A DNA stretch of 64,000 nt, from contig NZ_BHWB01000009.1 of NCBI RefSeq assembly GCF_003865075.1, forward strand, positions 124,001 through 188,000. The letters run 5' to 3'. How positions within the stretch are numbered: position 1 is the stretch's first letter; each line of letters starts with the position of its first letter. This stretch comes from Bacteroides faecalis. GTDB taxonomy: Bacteria; Bacteroidota; Bacteroidia; Bacteroidales; Bacteroidaceae. Under the pieces are notes generated by a model. It made no database searches. It was not told the DNA's origin and was given only the letters and a program-made list of their open reading frames with translations. Positions 1 to 7,831 of this stretch are shown here, piece after piece. A program made the position numbers and the translations under genes.

Positions 1-2
1 AC

Positions 3-653
3 CTTTCGGGCTTGTTTGACAATTTAAGCATGATTGGCATATTAGGAGAAGATTGTAGCCGAATTGATATTCATATTACCGAAGTTCGGAAAATGGATAG
101 TAGAGAATATGAGATAAAGGGTATCAGTCGTACCCGATTATCCGTAATCTGTCCGTTTAAGGGAAAGGTTTGTGTAGATAGCATTTCTTCCTGTTCCCAA
201 ATGATAAAAAGTGAATATACGGAATTGGACGGTTTCATATACGGGTATTACTCGTTTGCGGAATACGGAGATAAACGATATAGCGGTACATTCTCCGGTT
301 CTTTCAAGCAGGGGTATCGGATGAGCGGACAGCAAATAGAGAAAGGACGGAATGAAATAGCAGAACTGAAATTGAACTTATCTGAATATCGGGGTAAGTG
401 GAAATCCGCAAAGGGACTGACAAAAGTCTGTTCTTGGGCAGATGAGATTATACCCGATACTCCTGCAAACTTCTGCCTGTTTAATGATGCAGGCGAATGG
501 ATTGTATCACCGAAATATCGTAAGAATGGTTGGGAAAATCTATATAATGCCTATCACAATGAAAATCTGACAACGGACGAGATACAAAAGGCTCGTGAGG
601 TGGAAGAACAGGAATGGTGGGTAAATAAAAGCCAATCATGCAAAGTAATTTGA
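3..653 (+). CDS. hypothetical protein, array ORF 1 (5' end outside window)
   Basis: The frame is open from the left edge. A TTG at 12 is the first possible start inside the window, but the real start probably lies upstream, so the N-terminus is treated as missing. The protein is soluble, with no signal peptide or membrane segment, and I do not recognise the family. It is the first of six consecutive small plus-strand ORFs each followed by a hairpin repeat. The AT-rich, cassette-like context suggests an immunity-type or other accessory gene. That role is inferred from context only. Confidence 0.6.
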   Translation, partial: LSGLFDNLSMIGILGEDCSRIDIHITEVRKMDSREYEIKGISRTRLSVICPFKGKVCVDSISSCSQMIKSEYTELDGFIYGYYSFAEYGDKRYSGTFSGSFKQGYRMSGQQIEKGRNEIAELKLNLSEYRGKWKSAKGLTKVCSWADEIIPDTPANFCLFNDAGEWIVSPKYRKNGWENLYNAYHNENLTTDEIQKAREVEEQEWWVNKSQSCKVI

Positions 654-659
654 GTTTAT

Positions 660-703
660 AACAAAGCGTGATAACGCCTAACAGCGTTCCCCGCTTAGCC
701 ATT
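660..703 (+). repeat. cassette-array hairpin repeat R1
   Basis: The two-step hairpin has outer arms AAGCG/CGCTT, a short spacer, inner arms AACGC/GCGTT and a loop CTAACA. It starts AAC and ends CCATT. The layout is the same as repeats R2-R6, although the stem bases differ and covary between copies. It begins 7 nt after the stop codon of the preceding ORF. Confidence 0.75.
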
Positions 704-726
704 ACTAACAATACGAATAACTCTTT

Positions 727-1119
727 ATGATAAAATTCATTTTAGATGCGATGTATTATCAGATATTCATATTTAATAGGGATAAATTTATATTGGAAAA
801 TCCACATGAGCGGACGATACAGATAATATGTGGAATATTATTTCTTCCTGTTATAGTATTGGCATATCTACTGATAGAGGAGAATTTCAATTATAAAACC
901 CCTTTTGTGTTTTTCATCATAATCTATGTTTTATTATACAAGACATTCTGTTCGTATTATATCAAAAGGAAAAAAGGTATGGAAATTATAAGGAGTAAAC
1001 CTCTGATATTTAATAGCCAAAAGGTTTCTTCCTTCATATCATGGATGATTTATCCCATTTTGGTTGTATTACTTTATTTTATAATAACACATCGTCATTG
1101 GCTAAAAATTATACAATAA
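727..1119 (+). CDS. small membrane protein, array ORF 2
   Basis: This 130-residue protein has hydrophobic segments near residues 30-50, 58-74 and 105-122 and short basic linkers. The family is not recognised. The ATG at 727 follows repeat R1 by about 24 nt, and R2 begins about 15 nt after the stop, so the ORF occupies exactly one repeat-to-repeat unit. Small membrane proteins are common among immunity genes in such arrays, but no function can be assigned from sequence. Confidence 0.6.
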   Translation: MIKFILDAMYYQIFIFNRDKFILENPHERTIQIICGILFLPVIVLAYLLIEENFNYKTPFVFFIIIYVLLYKTFCSYYIKRKKGMEIIRSKPLIFNSQKVSSFISWMIYPILVVLLYFIITHRHWLKIIQ

Positions 1120-1135
1120 AGATTTAATAAGTTAG

Positions 1136-1180
1136 TAACAACGAAAGATAGCATCTGACGATGCTCCTTTCTAATCATTA
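1136..1180 (+). repeat. cassette-array hairpin repeat R2
   Basis: Outer arms GAAAG/CTTTC and inner arms GCATC/GATGC flank a TGAC loop. The repeat starts TAACAACG and ends CATT. It is nearly identical to R3 and to the left half of R5. Confidence 0.8.
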
Positions 1181-1191
1181 GATATAAAGAC

Positions 1192-1785
1192 ATGAGAATA
1201 TTTGTATTGTATTGTTTGTTCCTTTTCCCACTTAGCTATGTTATAGCGAAAAACGGCTATGTGGAACAAAATTCAGTAAAGTATCATTTTTTGACTGAAC
1301 AAGATACCCTTTATATAGAAACAGAAAAAACAGAATTTGAAACTCTATATAGGCTGTGTTTTAATCAGCACGATGAAAAGAAGGTCATTTTTGAGTTGAA
1401 AGCGGTAGATGATAGCAATATTGACTTCGTGCAAAGCTATACAATCAATGGAGTGAGAAAGTTTGATTGCTTTGCTGTGTATGATAATGTGGCAGACGGA
1501 AACCGTTTCCTGTTCTTTGATTATGAAAATCAAGCAGCTTACATAACGCCTACTTGTTTTTCCGGTTTCTATCCGATATGCAGTTCTGTGGACTTTTCAA
1601 AAACGGAAGTTTTATTACAAAATGAGCACTCCCATTTGAAACAGCTAAACGACACATTAAGTATTGATAGTAAAGTGGCTTATGTACCATTTAACTGTAA
1701 TAATCGAATTATAAAGGCAACTTTAGTTCCATATCCTCAAGCGAGAAAGGGCAATAGATATCTAATAACGAAAGATAGCATCTAA
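1192..1785 (+). CDS. secreted hypothetical protein, array ORF 3
   Basis: This 197-residue protein has an N-terminal signal-like hydrophobic stretch (residues 2-19) and no later membrane segment, so it is probably periplasmic. The family is unknown. Its last residues, TKDSI, and its stop codon are encoded by repeat R3. The gene therefore runs into the repeat instead of stopping before it, as expected if a cassette was inserted next to a fixed recombination site. It is preceded by R2 with a 12-nt gap. Confidence 0.6.
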   Translation: MRIFVLYCLFLFPLSYVIAKNGYVEQNSVKYHFLTEQDTLYIETEKTEFETLYRLCFNQHDEKKVIFELKAVDDSNIDFVQSYTINGVRKFDCFAVYDNVADGNRFLFFDYENQAAYITPTCFSGFYPICSSVDFSKTEVLLQNEHSHLKQLNDTLSIDSKVAYVPFNCNNRIIKATLVPYPQARKGNRYLITKDSI

Positions 1786-1806
1786 CGATGCTCCTTTCTA
1801 AGCATT
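1764..1806 (+). repeat. cassette-array hairpin repeat R3
   Basis: Same two-step hairpin as R2: GAAAG/CTTTC outside, GCATC/GATGC inside, loop TAAC. It overlaps the 3' end of array ORF 3 and supplies its stop codon. Confidence 0.8.
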
Positions 1807-1832
1807 CAAGGCATTAGCTGTAATTATATGAC

Positions 1833-2411
1833 ATGAAAATCTATGAGAATAAAATATTGAGAATACTTGGATTTATTTTTATTTGGATTTATGTATTCGG
1901 TGTGGGCATTTGTTTTGCCGGAAGGTGGTATGCCATTGGAATACCGGGAGTGGTTTTATTGCTTGTATGGTTAAATCACAATCTTATAGGTGCTGCTATT
2001 CGTAGATATAGAGCAAGGCAGGCAATCAAACAGATAAAAAAGCATGGAACACGATTATCGGTTGATTTAAGCCAATGTAAAGTCAGTGCGCAGAAATGGA
2101 GTAGCAAGAAGTCAAGGATGCAAGAGCCAGTCTTTAAGGTATTCAATTCATGGGAAACCCAGTTTTGGAATGGTGTTAGCGGCTCTTTGTTTCCTGACAT
2201 TTATCATAGTGAACAAGTAGTGTCCACTGCAATATGCACCGTGACGTACACCACCCCATACAAAGGAAAGACAAAAACATTTCGCAGTGATGCAATTTTG
2301 AAGGAAAAAGTTTCATTGGAAATGCTATTGCAATATTATGGAGTGGCAACGATTTACATAAATCCGAAGAATGACAATCAATATTATTTTGATTTGGATT
2401 TTCTAAAATAG
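1833..2411 (+). CDS. membrane-anchored hypothetical protein, array ORF 4
   Basis: In this 192-residue protein, two adjacent hydrophobic segments (about residues 9-28 and 30-48) form a helical hairpin. A basic stretch and a soluble C-terminal domain of about 130 residues follow. The domain is not recognised. The gene sits between R3 and R4. Its AT-rich composition resembles the neighbouring array ORFs and not the GC-richer tra genes further right. Confidence 0.6.
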   Translation: MKIYENKILRILGFIFIWIYVFGVGICFAGRWYAIGIPGVVLLLVWLNHNLIGAAIRRYRARQAIKQIKKHGTRLSVDLSQCKVSAQKWSSKKSRMQEPVFKVFNSWETQFWNGVSGSLFPDIYHSEQVVSTAICTVTYTTPYKGKTKTFRSDAILKEKVSLEMLLQYYGVATIYINPKNDNQYYFDLDFLK

Positions 2412-2417
2412 ATACAG

Positions 2418-2460
2418 CTAACAACGCAGGATAACGGACAAGCCGTTCCCTGCTAACCAT
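2418..2460 (+). repeat. cassette-array hairpin repeat R4
   Basis: Outer arms GCAGG/CCTGC and inner arms AACGG/CCGTT lie around ACAAG. The stem bases are entirely different from R2/R3 but the geometry is the same: AAC start, ATA spacer, TTC on the return arm, CCATT end. Pairing is kept while sequence is not. Confidence 0.8.
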
Positions 2461-2473
2461 TAACAATAGTGCG

Positions 2474-2941
2474 ATGAATAAAACTGTTCAATCCATAATA
2501 GCATTGACAGCTTTCAGTGCTTTGCTGATAGCCATAACATTATTTTGTGGTGGCTTAGGCTTTGGTCGTCTGTTCGGAATATATGGCATTATGGAATATT
2601 GTCTTTTGGGTATGCTTGTAATAATAGATATACTGGTAATCTACAAGGTCTATAAACTATATGCAATGCAGCCTAAAACCATAATGTTATTGTTGGGTTT
2701 GGAATGTTGCTCTATCCTTTTGTGGCTTGCCTTTATCTGTATAGACCAAAGTTTATTGGATTGGCAAATTACAAACTTCATATTGCAAGCTGTTTGTTTA
2801 GACGGCTTCACGGGAGATGAACGAGGATTGAATATGCTTGCAGTCTTATGTGGCATTGTTTATCCCCTTATTGGGATTGGGTGTTTATTCACCGGATTGG
2901 GATTTGTAAATAAGTTAGTAACAACGAAAGATAGCATCTGA
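2474..2941 (+). CDS. four-TM hypothetical protein, array ORF 5
   Basis: This 155-residue polytopic membrane protein has four hydrophobic segments (about residues 8-28, 36-58, 68-88, 122-145). The family is unknown. Like array ORF 3, it ends in TKDSI followed by a stop, all encoded by the downstream repeat (R5). Two unrelated proteins sharing the same last five residues for this reason is strong evidence that genes were placed independently against copies of the same repeat. Confidence 0.6.
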   Translation: MNKTVQSIIALTAFSALLIAITLFCGGLGFGRLFGIYGIMEYCLLGMLVIIDILVIYKVYKLYAMQPKTIMLLLGLECCSILLWLAFICIDQSLLDWQITNFILQAVCLDGFTGDERGLNMLAVLCGIVYPLIGIGCLFTGLGFVNKLVTTKDSI

Positions 2942-2963
2942 CGGCGTTCCTTTCCAAGCCATT
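2917..2963 (+). repeat. cassette-array hairpin repeat R5 (degenerate inner stem)
   Basis: The left half is identical to R2 (AACGAAAGATAGCATC). The right half reads GGCGTTCCTTTCC, so the outer GAAAG/CTTTC stem is kept while the inner stem has mismatches. It looks like a hybrid between an R2-type left arm and an R1-type right arm, as recombination between repeats would give. It ends directly at the next ATG (2964). Confidence 0.7.
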
Positions 2964-3422
2964 ATGAATAAAGGAATAAAAAATACAGATAACTATTTTG
3001 AACGAGTGAAGCAACGTGCAAACCGGACGAATTACAGATACTATTTTTTTGACTACCTATATTTCAAGGGAGAGGTTTGGGGCAAGAAGATAGGGCGGAT
3101 GTCAGGTTTTATACTGCTGTTTTGGTATTGGTGGTGGGTAGTAGTTCTGCCCGGCAACTTTCTCCTGATTAACAGTGTACCGGAATGGTCGTCCTTACAT
3201 CTTGGCTATTTAGGTGCAATGTTTTTGCTTATTTGTGTATTTATTCTTGCACGATACAGGAAAGCCCGTGTACAGGCATTGTTGAACCGCTACCGCCGCT
3301 CTAAGCATATCAGCGCAGTACAGGCATATTTTCTGTTCCTGCTGCCCTTTGTACTTTTCTTCTTAGAAACATGGCTGTTCGATGAATGGGGTTGGACGGA
3401 TTGCGTGAAGTGGAACAAATGA
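2964..3422 (+). CDS. membrane hypothetical protein, array ORF 6 (last)
   Basis: This 152-residue protein has a tyrosine- and arginine-rich N-terminal 40 residues, then hydrophobic segments at about 46-66, 78-96 and 120-138. The family is not recognised. It has no downstream repeat. Its stop is only 28 nt from the start chosen for the AraC-type regulator, and base composition turns GC-richer within its 3' half. The junction between array and conjugative-element backbone is probably here. Confidence 0.55.
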   Translation: MNKGIKNTDNYFERVKQRANRTNYRYYFFDYLYFKGEVWGKKIGRMSGFILLFWYWWWVVVLPGNFLLINSVPEWSSLHLGYLGAMFLLICVFILARYRKARVQALLNRYRRSKHISAVQAYFLFLLPFVLFFLETWLFDEWGWTDCVKWNK

Positions 3423-3450
3423 TATGTCATTCATATATAAAACATCAGAT

Positions 3451-4293
3451 ATGGAACAACGGATTACATCATTATTGCTTCCCGCTCCCGAAGCGGAGTT
3501 GGAAGCGTCCTGCAAGGAACTGGACGAAAAGGTAACATGGCTGCTGCACAACAGCCGGAAAATGGACAACTACTTGGAACTTGAACCGTTCAGCAAGGAC
3601 GGGCGGCTGTGCGCCCACGTGTGCGACACGCTCAAAAGCCTGCCGGAAACGCCGACACTGGCGGCATACAAGGACTACAAGGCAATCATTATCCTGCTGG
3701 GTATGTCCACCACCCATTACGCCATACTTGACGAACTGGCGGAACAGCACCGCAAGCGGGACGAGATACCCGAACTGACCGCCTACTGCGATGCGCTCCA
3801 CTGGATGCGACCGGGACGGCAGTACCTCTGCAACGTGTACAACACGGTATGCCACGCTTTCCACCTGCTGCGGAGAAACCCGGTAAGGGGCAACCGACTG
3901 CTGGTGACGGAAAAGGAACTGCGCCACGCCGAACGGATGCTGCCGGAACTGGGCAGGCAGACGTTCACCGAAATGGTACGTCTGAAAGGCTACATGGTCT
4001 ATGATGCCGAGAAACTGGCGGACAAATGCGGCATGGAATACGGCTCGTTCCGGCGAAAGGTAAAGAAAATGACCGGGTACACGGCTAAGGAATGGGTGAT
4101 AAAGGAACGGGTAAAGGACGTGGAACACTACCTGTTGAACACAAACCTCACGCTTACCGAAGTGGCGTTCACCACCGGGTTCGCATCGACATCGAACCTG
4201 AACGACTTCTGCAAGGCGTATCTTTTAGATACCCCCGGAGAAATACGCAGAAAAGCGCAGGAAACAAGAAAATGCACAGTTACAAGAACGTAA
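3451..4293 (+). CDS. AraC-family transcriptional regulator
   Basis: This is a probable element regulator of 280 residues. The C-terminal 60 residues form an AraC-type helix-turn-helix with the second-helix signature LTEVAFTTGFASTSNLNDF followed by a P-G-E motif. An upstream partial HTH sits around residues 190-225 (SFRRKVKKMTGYTAKEWV). The N-terminal 180 residues are helical and lack an obvious cupin. An in-frame ATG at 3424 would add nine residues; 3451 was preferred for a clean MEQR start. A hairpin-plus-T terminator follows, then the RteC-like gene. This AraC - RteC - HTH - primase order is typical of Bacteroides conjugative transposon control regions. Targets are unknown. Confidence 0.8.
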   Translation: MEQRITSLLLPAPEAELEASCKELDEKVTWLLHNSRKMDNYLELEPFSKDGRLCAHVCDTLKSLPETPTLAAYKDYKAIIILLGMSTTHYAILDELAEQHRKRDEIPELTAYCDALHWMRPGRQYLCNVYNTVCHAFHLLRRNPVRGNRLLVTEKELRHAERMLPELGRQTFTEMVRLKGYMVYDAEKLADKCGMEYGSFRRKVKKMTGYTAKEWVIKERVKDVEHYLLNTNLTLTEVAFTTGFASTSNLNDFCKAYLLDTPGEIRRKAQETRKCTVTRT

Positions 4294-4297
4294 TGTG

Positions 4298-4324
4298 AAA
4301 AATCAAGAATAAAACTGATTTTTT
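4298..4324 (+). terminator. rho-independent terminator after the AraC-type gene
   Basis: Arms AAAAATCA and TGATTTTTT, with the T-run built into the 3' arm. It lies 5 nt past the stop codon. Confidence 0.6.
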
Positions 4325-4331
4325 ATGCCCG

Positions 4332-4366
4332 TAACTTTGTGCTTCATAAAAGATAAGCACAAGGTT
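4332..4366 (+). promoter_or_regulatory. -7 box and operator-like inverted repeat before rteC-like gene
   Basis: A Bacteroides -7 box TAACTTTG (4332-4339) is embedded in the left arm of an inverted repeat, AACTTTGTGCTT (4333-4344) / AAGCACAAGGTT (4355-4366). Eleven of 12 positions pair, and the right arm touches the ATG at 4367. It could be an operator for autoregulation or an RNA hairpin that hides the start codon. Confidence 0.6.
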
Positions 4367-5227
4367 ATGGAACATAAGATACCGTTGGAAACATACTTCG
4401 CCGGACTGCTTCAAAAAGTGGAATGGCAGATACAGGAATACGAGGACACCGCAGCGGACACGCTGACGCTCTGCCGCCTATGCGTGGACTACCTGCAAGA
4501 GATACTGGGCGAACTCAAAACCTTTATAATCTCCTACCCGTTCGCCAGCACGGAAGAAGAAATACACTTCTTCAAGGAACTGAAACCGCTTTTAGCGAGC
4601 AAAATCATCTATTACAATACCGTTTACAAGATAGAGGTGCGCTTCCCCAGCGGCAGCGAGGACGTGCAGCGGGACTACCTGCTGTCGGAAACCGACCGGA
4701 TTTCAAGGTCGTTCCAGCGGAACTTGGCGTTCTACCAGTACCACCGAACGAAAGCCACCTACTTGGACAGGCAGTATTTCATACGTGGGAAGCCTGACAT
4801 ACAAATCATCGTGGACAGTTTCTATTACGAAACAGACCCACAGTTCAGCACCAGTCACGATTTCAAGGTAGCCAAGATTTTAGCCAACGAACTGCTGGAA
4901 ATATACCTCACCAACCGTCTGCACGAGCTGGAACGCCGGGAACAGCGCAAGCGGGTGAAGAACGGCTTCATGGGCAGGCTGTTGCGCTGGACGGGGACGA
5001 AAAGGGCGTTGGTGGAACTTATCTACGCACTGGACGCCTGCGGCTGTCTGAACAAGGGAACGGTTGATATTAAGGAGATTGTAGCCTACTTTGAATACGT
5101 GTTCGACATAGACCTCGGCGACTTCTACCACACCTACATGGAACTAAAAGCCAAGACCAAAGACCGAACGGGCTTCCTCTCCACCCTGAAAGACAGGTTG
5201 CTGATGCGCATGAGGGAGCAGGATTAG
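4367..5227 (+). CDS. rteC: RteC-family regulatory protein
   Basis: This 286-residue protein matches the RteC family, whose CTnDOT member activates excision genes. The C-terminal third carries the family's winged-helix-like region (LVELIYALDACGCLNKG then a conserved F-Y-H-T-Y-M-E segment). The N-terminal part is a helical domain. The ATG at 4367 was chosen over an upstream in-frame ATG because it directly follows the promoter/inverted repeat. Neighbours are an AraC regulator upstream and an excisionase-like HTH gene downstream, matching a role in switching on excision. A second, divergent RteC lies at 41426-42061. Confidence 0.85.
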   Translation: MEHKIPLETYFAGLLQKVEWQIQEYEDTAADTLTLCRLCVDYLQEILGELKTFIISYPFASTEEEIHFFKELKPLLASKIIYYNTVYKIEVRFPSGSEDVQRDYLLSETDRISRSFQRNLAFYQYHRTKATYLDRQYFIRGKPDIQIIVDSFYYETDPQFSTSHDFKVAKILANELLEIYLTNRLHELERREQRKRVKNGFMGRLLRWTGTKRALVELIYALDACGCLNKGTVDIKEIVAYFEYVFDIDLGDFYHTYMELKAKTKDRTGFLSTLKDRLLMRMREQD

Positions 5228-5254
5228 GCAACCGTGCTTTAACAAAATTTATTT

Positions 5255-5290
5255 CGCCACAGGTGGGTACATCTGTGGCGTTTTATTTTT
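5255..5290 (+). terminator. rho-independent terminator after rteC
   Basis: Perfect 8-bp stem CGCCACAG/CTGTGGCG followed by TTTTATTTTT. Confidence 0.85.
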
Positions 5291-5331
5291 CAGGACACCC
5301 GAACTTTGCGGCAAATCAATCAGTTACCATT

Positions 5332-5691
5332 ATGGAAATAATAACATTCGAGTCCAAAGCCTACAAGGAACTGGACAACAAGATTACCGCCATTGCCGAC
5401 TACATCTTCAACCACATGGAAACGGCAAGGCAAAGCGAGGAAGACATGTGGGTGGACAGCTACGAGGTCTGCACGTTCCTGAAAATAAGCGAAAAGACCC
5501 TGCAACGCCTGCGGGTGTCGGGGACTATCGCCTATTCCAACATCAGGGGACGCTACTTCTACAAGGTCAGCGAGATACGCCGGATGCTGGAAGAACGCCT
5601 GATAAGGAGCAACAAGGAGAACATCGACAACCTGATAACCAACCACCAGTTGTATGCTAAGGAAAGAGGAAATCTTAGAAAGGACAAGTAA
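5332..5691 (+). CDS. helix-turn-helix (excisionase-like) protein
   Basis: This 119-residue protein has a helical N-terminus and then a MerR/excisionase-type HTH: W-V-D-S-Y-E-V-C-T-F-L-K-I-S-E-K-T-L-Q-R-L-R, followed by the wing I-A-Y-S-N-I-R-G-R-Y-F-Y. Such proteins act as recombination directionality factors or small regulators in Bacteroides conjugative transposons (Xis2c/Xis2d type). The ATG at 5332 is used because the longer frame from 5263 runs through the terminator. Its 3' end overlaps the start of the primase/helicase gene by 38 nt, so the two are translationally coupled. Confidence 0.85.
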   Translation: MEIITFESKAYKELDNKITAIADYIFNHMETARQSEEDMWVDSYEVCTFLKISEKTLQRLRVSGTIAYSNIRGRYFYKVSEIRRMLEERLIRSNKENIDNLITNHQLYAKERGNLRKDK

Positions 5692-7726
5692 CGGGCTGGC
5701 GGTGTTCAAACACTACCTGCCCGGAAACTGGCGCATAGGTCGCAACTTCCTTAACCCGCTGTACGAGGACAGCAAGGCTTCCTGCAACATCTACTTCGAC
5801 CGCCGGGGCGGTATCTACAAGATGAAAGACTTCGGCAACGACAGTTATAGCGGCGACTGTTTCTTCCTCGTGGGGCAGTTAAAGGGGCTGGACTGCAACC
5901 GGGCGGCTGACTTCGTGGAGATACTGGAAATCATCGACCGGGACTTGGGTTTGGGGCTGGCTTCCGGCACTCCGGTTTCCGTTCCCCCGGCAACCGTCCG
6001 CCGGGCAGTGCCGGACAAACCCGAAGAAACGTCCGAAAAGCCCGTCAAGCCCTACCAGTTCCGGGAACAGAAGTTCCCGCTTGCCGAACTGGTGTACTGG
6101 CAACAGTACGGCATCACGCCCGAACTGCTGGAACGTTACAAGGTCTGCTCGCTCCGGGAGTATCACAGCGAAACGGCAGAGGGCAAACCGTACACCTACA
6201 CTTCATCGGTGGCAGAACCCATGTACGGCTACAAGGGCAAACAGCACATCAAGCTGTACCGCCCGTTCTCCACGCCCCGCTTCCTCTACGGCGGCAGCTT
6301 CGGCGAGAACTACAGTTTCGGGCTGGAACAACTGCCAGCCAAAGGCGACACGCTATTCATCACGGGCGGCGAGAAAGACGTGCTTTCGCTGGCGGCGCAC
6401 GGTTTTCACGCTATCTGCTTCAACAGCGAAACGGTGACTATCCCTCCCACGCTGGTCTATCGGCTGACGTTCCGCTTCAAGCACATCGTCCTGCTCTTTG
6501 ACATGGACAAGACGGGCAGGGAAAGTTCATGCAAGCAGGAAAAACTATTGGAAGAATTTGGCGTGAAACGCCTGCTGCTCCCGCTTCCGGGAACGAAAGA
6601 GGAAAAGGACATATCCGACTACTTCAAAGCCGGGAACACCCGTGAAGATTTCCTGAAGCTGTTTATCGAATTTTTAGACAACCTGTATAGCGACACATTG
6701 ATTATGCTAAAATCATGCGAGATAGATTTCAACAACCCGCCCGCCAAAGCACAAGAGATTATTTCGGCGGGTGACGTTCCGCTGGGGACACAAGGCAACC
6801 TGTTCGGCATCACCGGGGGCGAGGGAACGGGAAAGAGCAATTATGTAGCCGCAATCGTGGCGGGCTGCATCTGCCCGGCTGGTGCGGAAGTAGATACGCT
6901 GGGCATACAGATAACCGCCAACGGCAGGCACAAGGCGGTCTTGCTTTACGATACCGAGCAATCGGAAGTGCAACTGTTCAAGAATGTAAGCAACCTGCTG
7001 GCACGTGCCAAACAGCCGGACAAACCCGATGAACTCAAAGCGTTCTGCCTGACGGGTATGTCACGCAAAGAACGCTTGAACGCCATTGTGCAGAGCATGG
7101 ATAAGTTTTACTACCAGTACGGCGGCATCCAGTTGGTCGTCATTGACGGCATCGCCGACCTTGTTAAGAGTGCCAACGATGAAGCGGAAAGCGTGGCGGT
7201 GATAGATGAACTTTATCGGCTGGCTGGCATCTACAACACGTGTATTCTGTGCGTGCTGCATTTCGTCCCCAACGGTTTGAAGCTGCGGGGACATTTGGGC
7301 AGCGAGTTGCAGCGCAAGGCGGCTACAATCCTTTCGATAGAGAAAGACGATGAACCCGCCCAGTCGGTGGTGAAAGCCCTGAAAGTAAGGGACGGAAGCC
7401 CGCTGGACGTGCCGCTGATGCTCTTTGCATGGGACAAGGAAGCCGGGATGCACGTGTACAAGGGCGAGAAGCCCCGTGAGGAAAAGGAGAAACGCAAGGA
7501 AAGGGAACTGGTGAATGTCGCACATGACATCTTCGGGCGGCAGACACGCATCACCTACATAGACCTTTGCGAGCAGTTGCAGCAGGTATTGGACATCAAG
7601 GAGCGCACCGCAAAGAGCTATATCCGCTTCATGCGGGAAAGGGACATCATCACCAAAGACACGGCGAACCAAAGCTGTTTTGTCATCGGTTCATATCATC
7701 TTCAAAGGAACGCAAGCTGCCCGTAG
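5654..7726 (+). CDS. TOPRIM primase / RecA-fold helicase fusion
   Basis: This 690-residue replication protein has three visible regions. A primase-like N-terminal region (residues 10-80) contains a conserved Y-F-D-R-R-G motif. A TOPRIM domain (about 220-300) has the catalytic glutamate in GGEKD and the acidic pair in LLFDMDKTG. A RecA/RepA-type ATPase (about 375-560) has Walker A GGEGTGKS and Walker B LVVIDG. The C-terminal region (after 590) looks like a small winged-helix. The fusion would prime and unwind the excised circle or the transferred strand. The tra operon lacks the TraP primase usual between TraO and TraQ, so this protein may fill that role (inference). Confidence 0.85.
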   Translation: MLRKEEILERTSNGLAVFKHYLPGNWRIGRNFLNPLYEDSKASCNIYFDRRGGIYKMKDFGNDSYSGDCFFLVGQLKGLDCNRAADFVEILEIIDRDLGLGLASGTPVSVPPATVRRAVPDKPEETSEKPVKPYQFREQKFPLAELVYWQQYGITPELLERYKVCSLREYHSETAEGKPYTYTSSVAEPMYGYKGKQHIKLYRPFSTPRFLYGGSFGENYSFGLEQLPAKGDTLFITGGEKDVLSLAAHGFHAICFNSETVTIPPTLVYRLTFRFKHIVLLFDMDKTGRESSCKQEKLLEEFGVKRLLLPLPGTKEEKDISDYFKAGNTREDFLKLFIEFLDNLYSDTLIMLKSCEIDFNNPPAKAQEIISAGDVPLGTQGNLFGITGGEGTGKSNYVAAIVAGCICPAGAEVDTLGIQITANGRHKAVLLYDTEQSEVQLFKNVSNLLARAKQPDKPDELKAFCLTGMSRKERLNAIVQSMDKFYYQYGGIQLVVIDGIADLVKSANDEAESVAVIDELYRLAGIYNTCILCVLHFVPNGLKLRGHLGSELQRKAATILSIEKDDEPAQSVVKALKVRDGSPLDVPLMLFAWDKEAGMHVYKGEKPREEKEKRKERELVNVAHDIFGRQTRITYIDLCEQLQQVLDIKERTAKSYIRFMRERDIITKDTANQSCFVIGSYHLQRNASCP

Positions 7727-7765
7727 GCGTATGGGCTGAACTTGTGTATTTTTAGGTGCTTGTGT

Positions 7766-7799
7766 CCTGCCCTGTTGTGATAACACGGCAGGATTTTTT
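7766..7799 (+). terminator. terminator after primase/helicase
   Basis: Stem CCTGCC...GGCAGG extended by TGTT/AACA across one mismatch, followed by six T. Confidence 0.8.
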
Positions 7800-7831
7800 C
7801 TGTTTGCACGTGATTTTTCAGGGTATTTGCT

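Noticed and set aside
660..2963. Array repeats as ordinary rho-independent terminators
   Set aside because: None has a T-run after the stem, and the two-step covarying layout plus overlap with ORF ends fits a recombination site better. Termination as a side effect is not excluded.
3472..4128. 218-codon minus-strand frame opposite the AraC-type gene
   Set aside because: Shadow frame: the plus strand has a clear AraC helix-turn-helix and the minus product resembles nothing.
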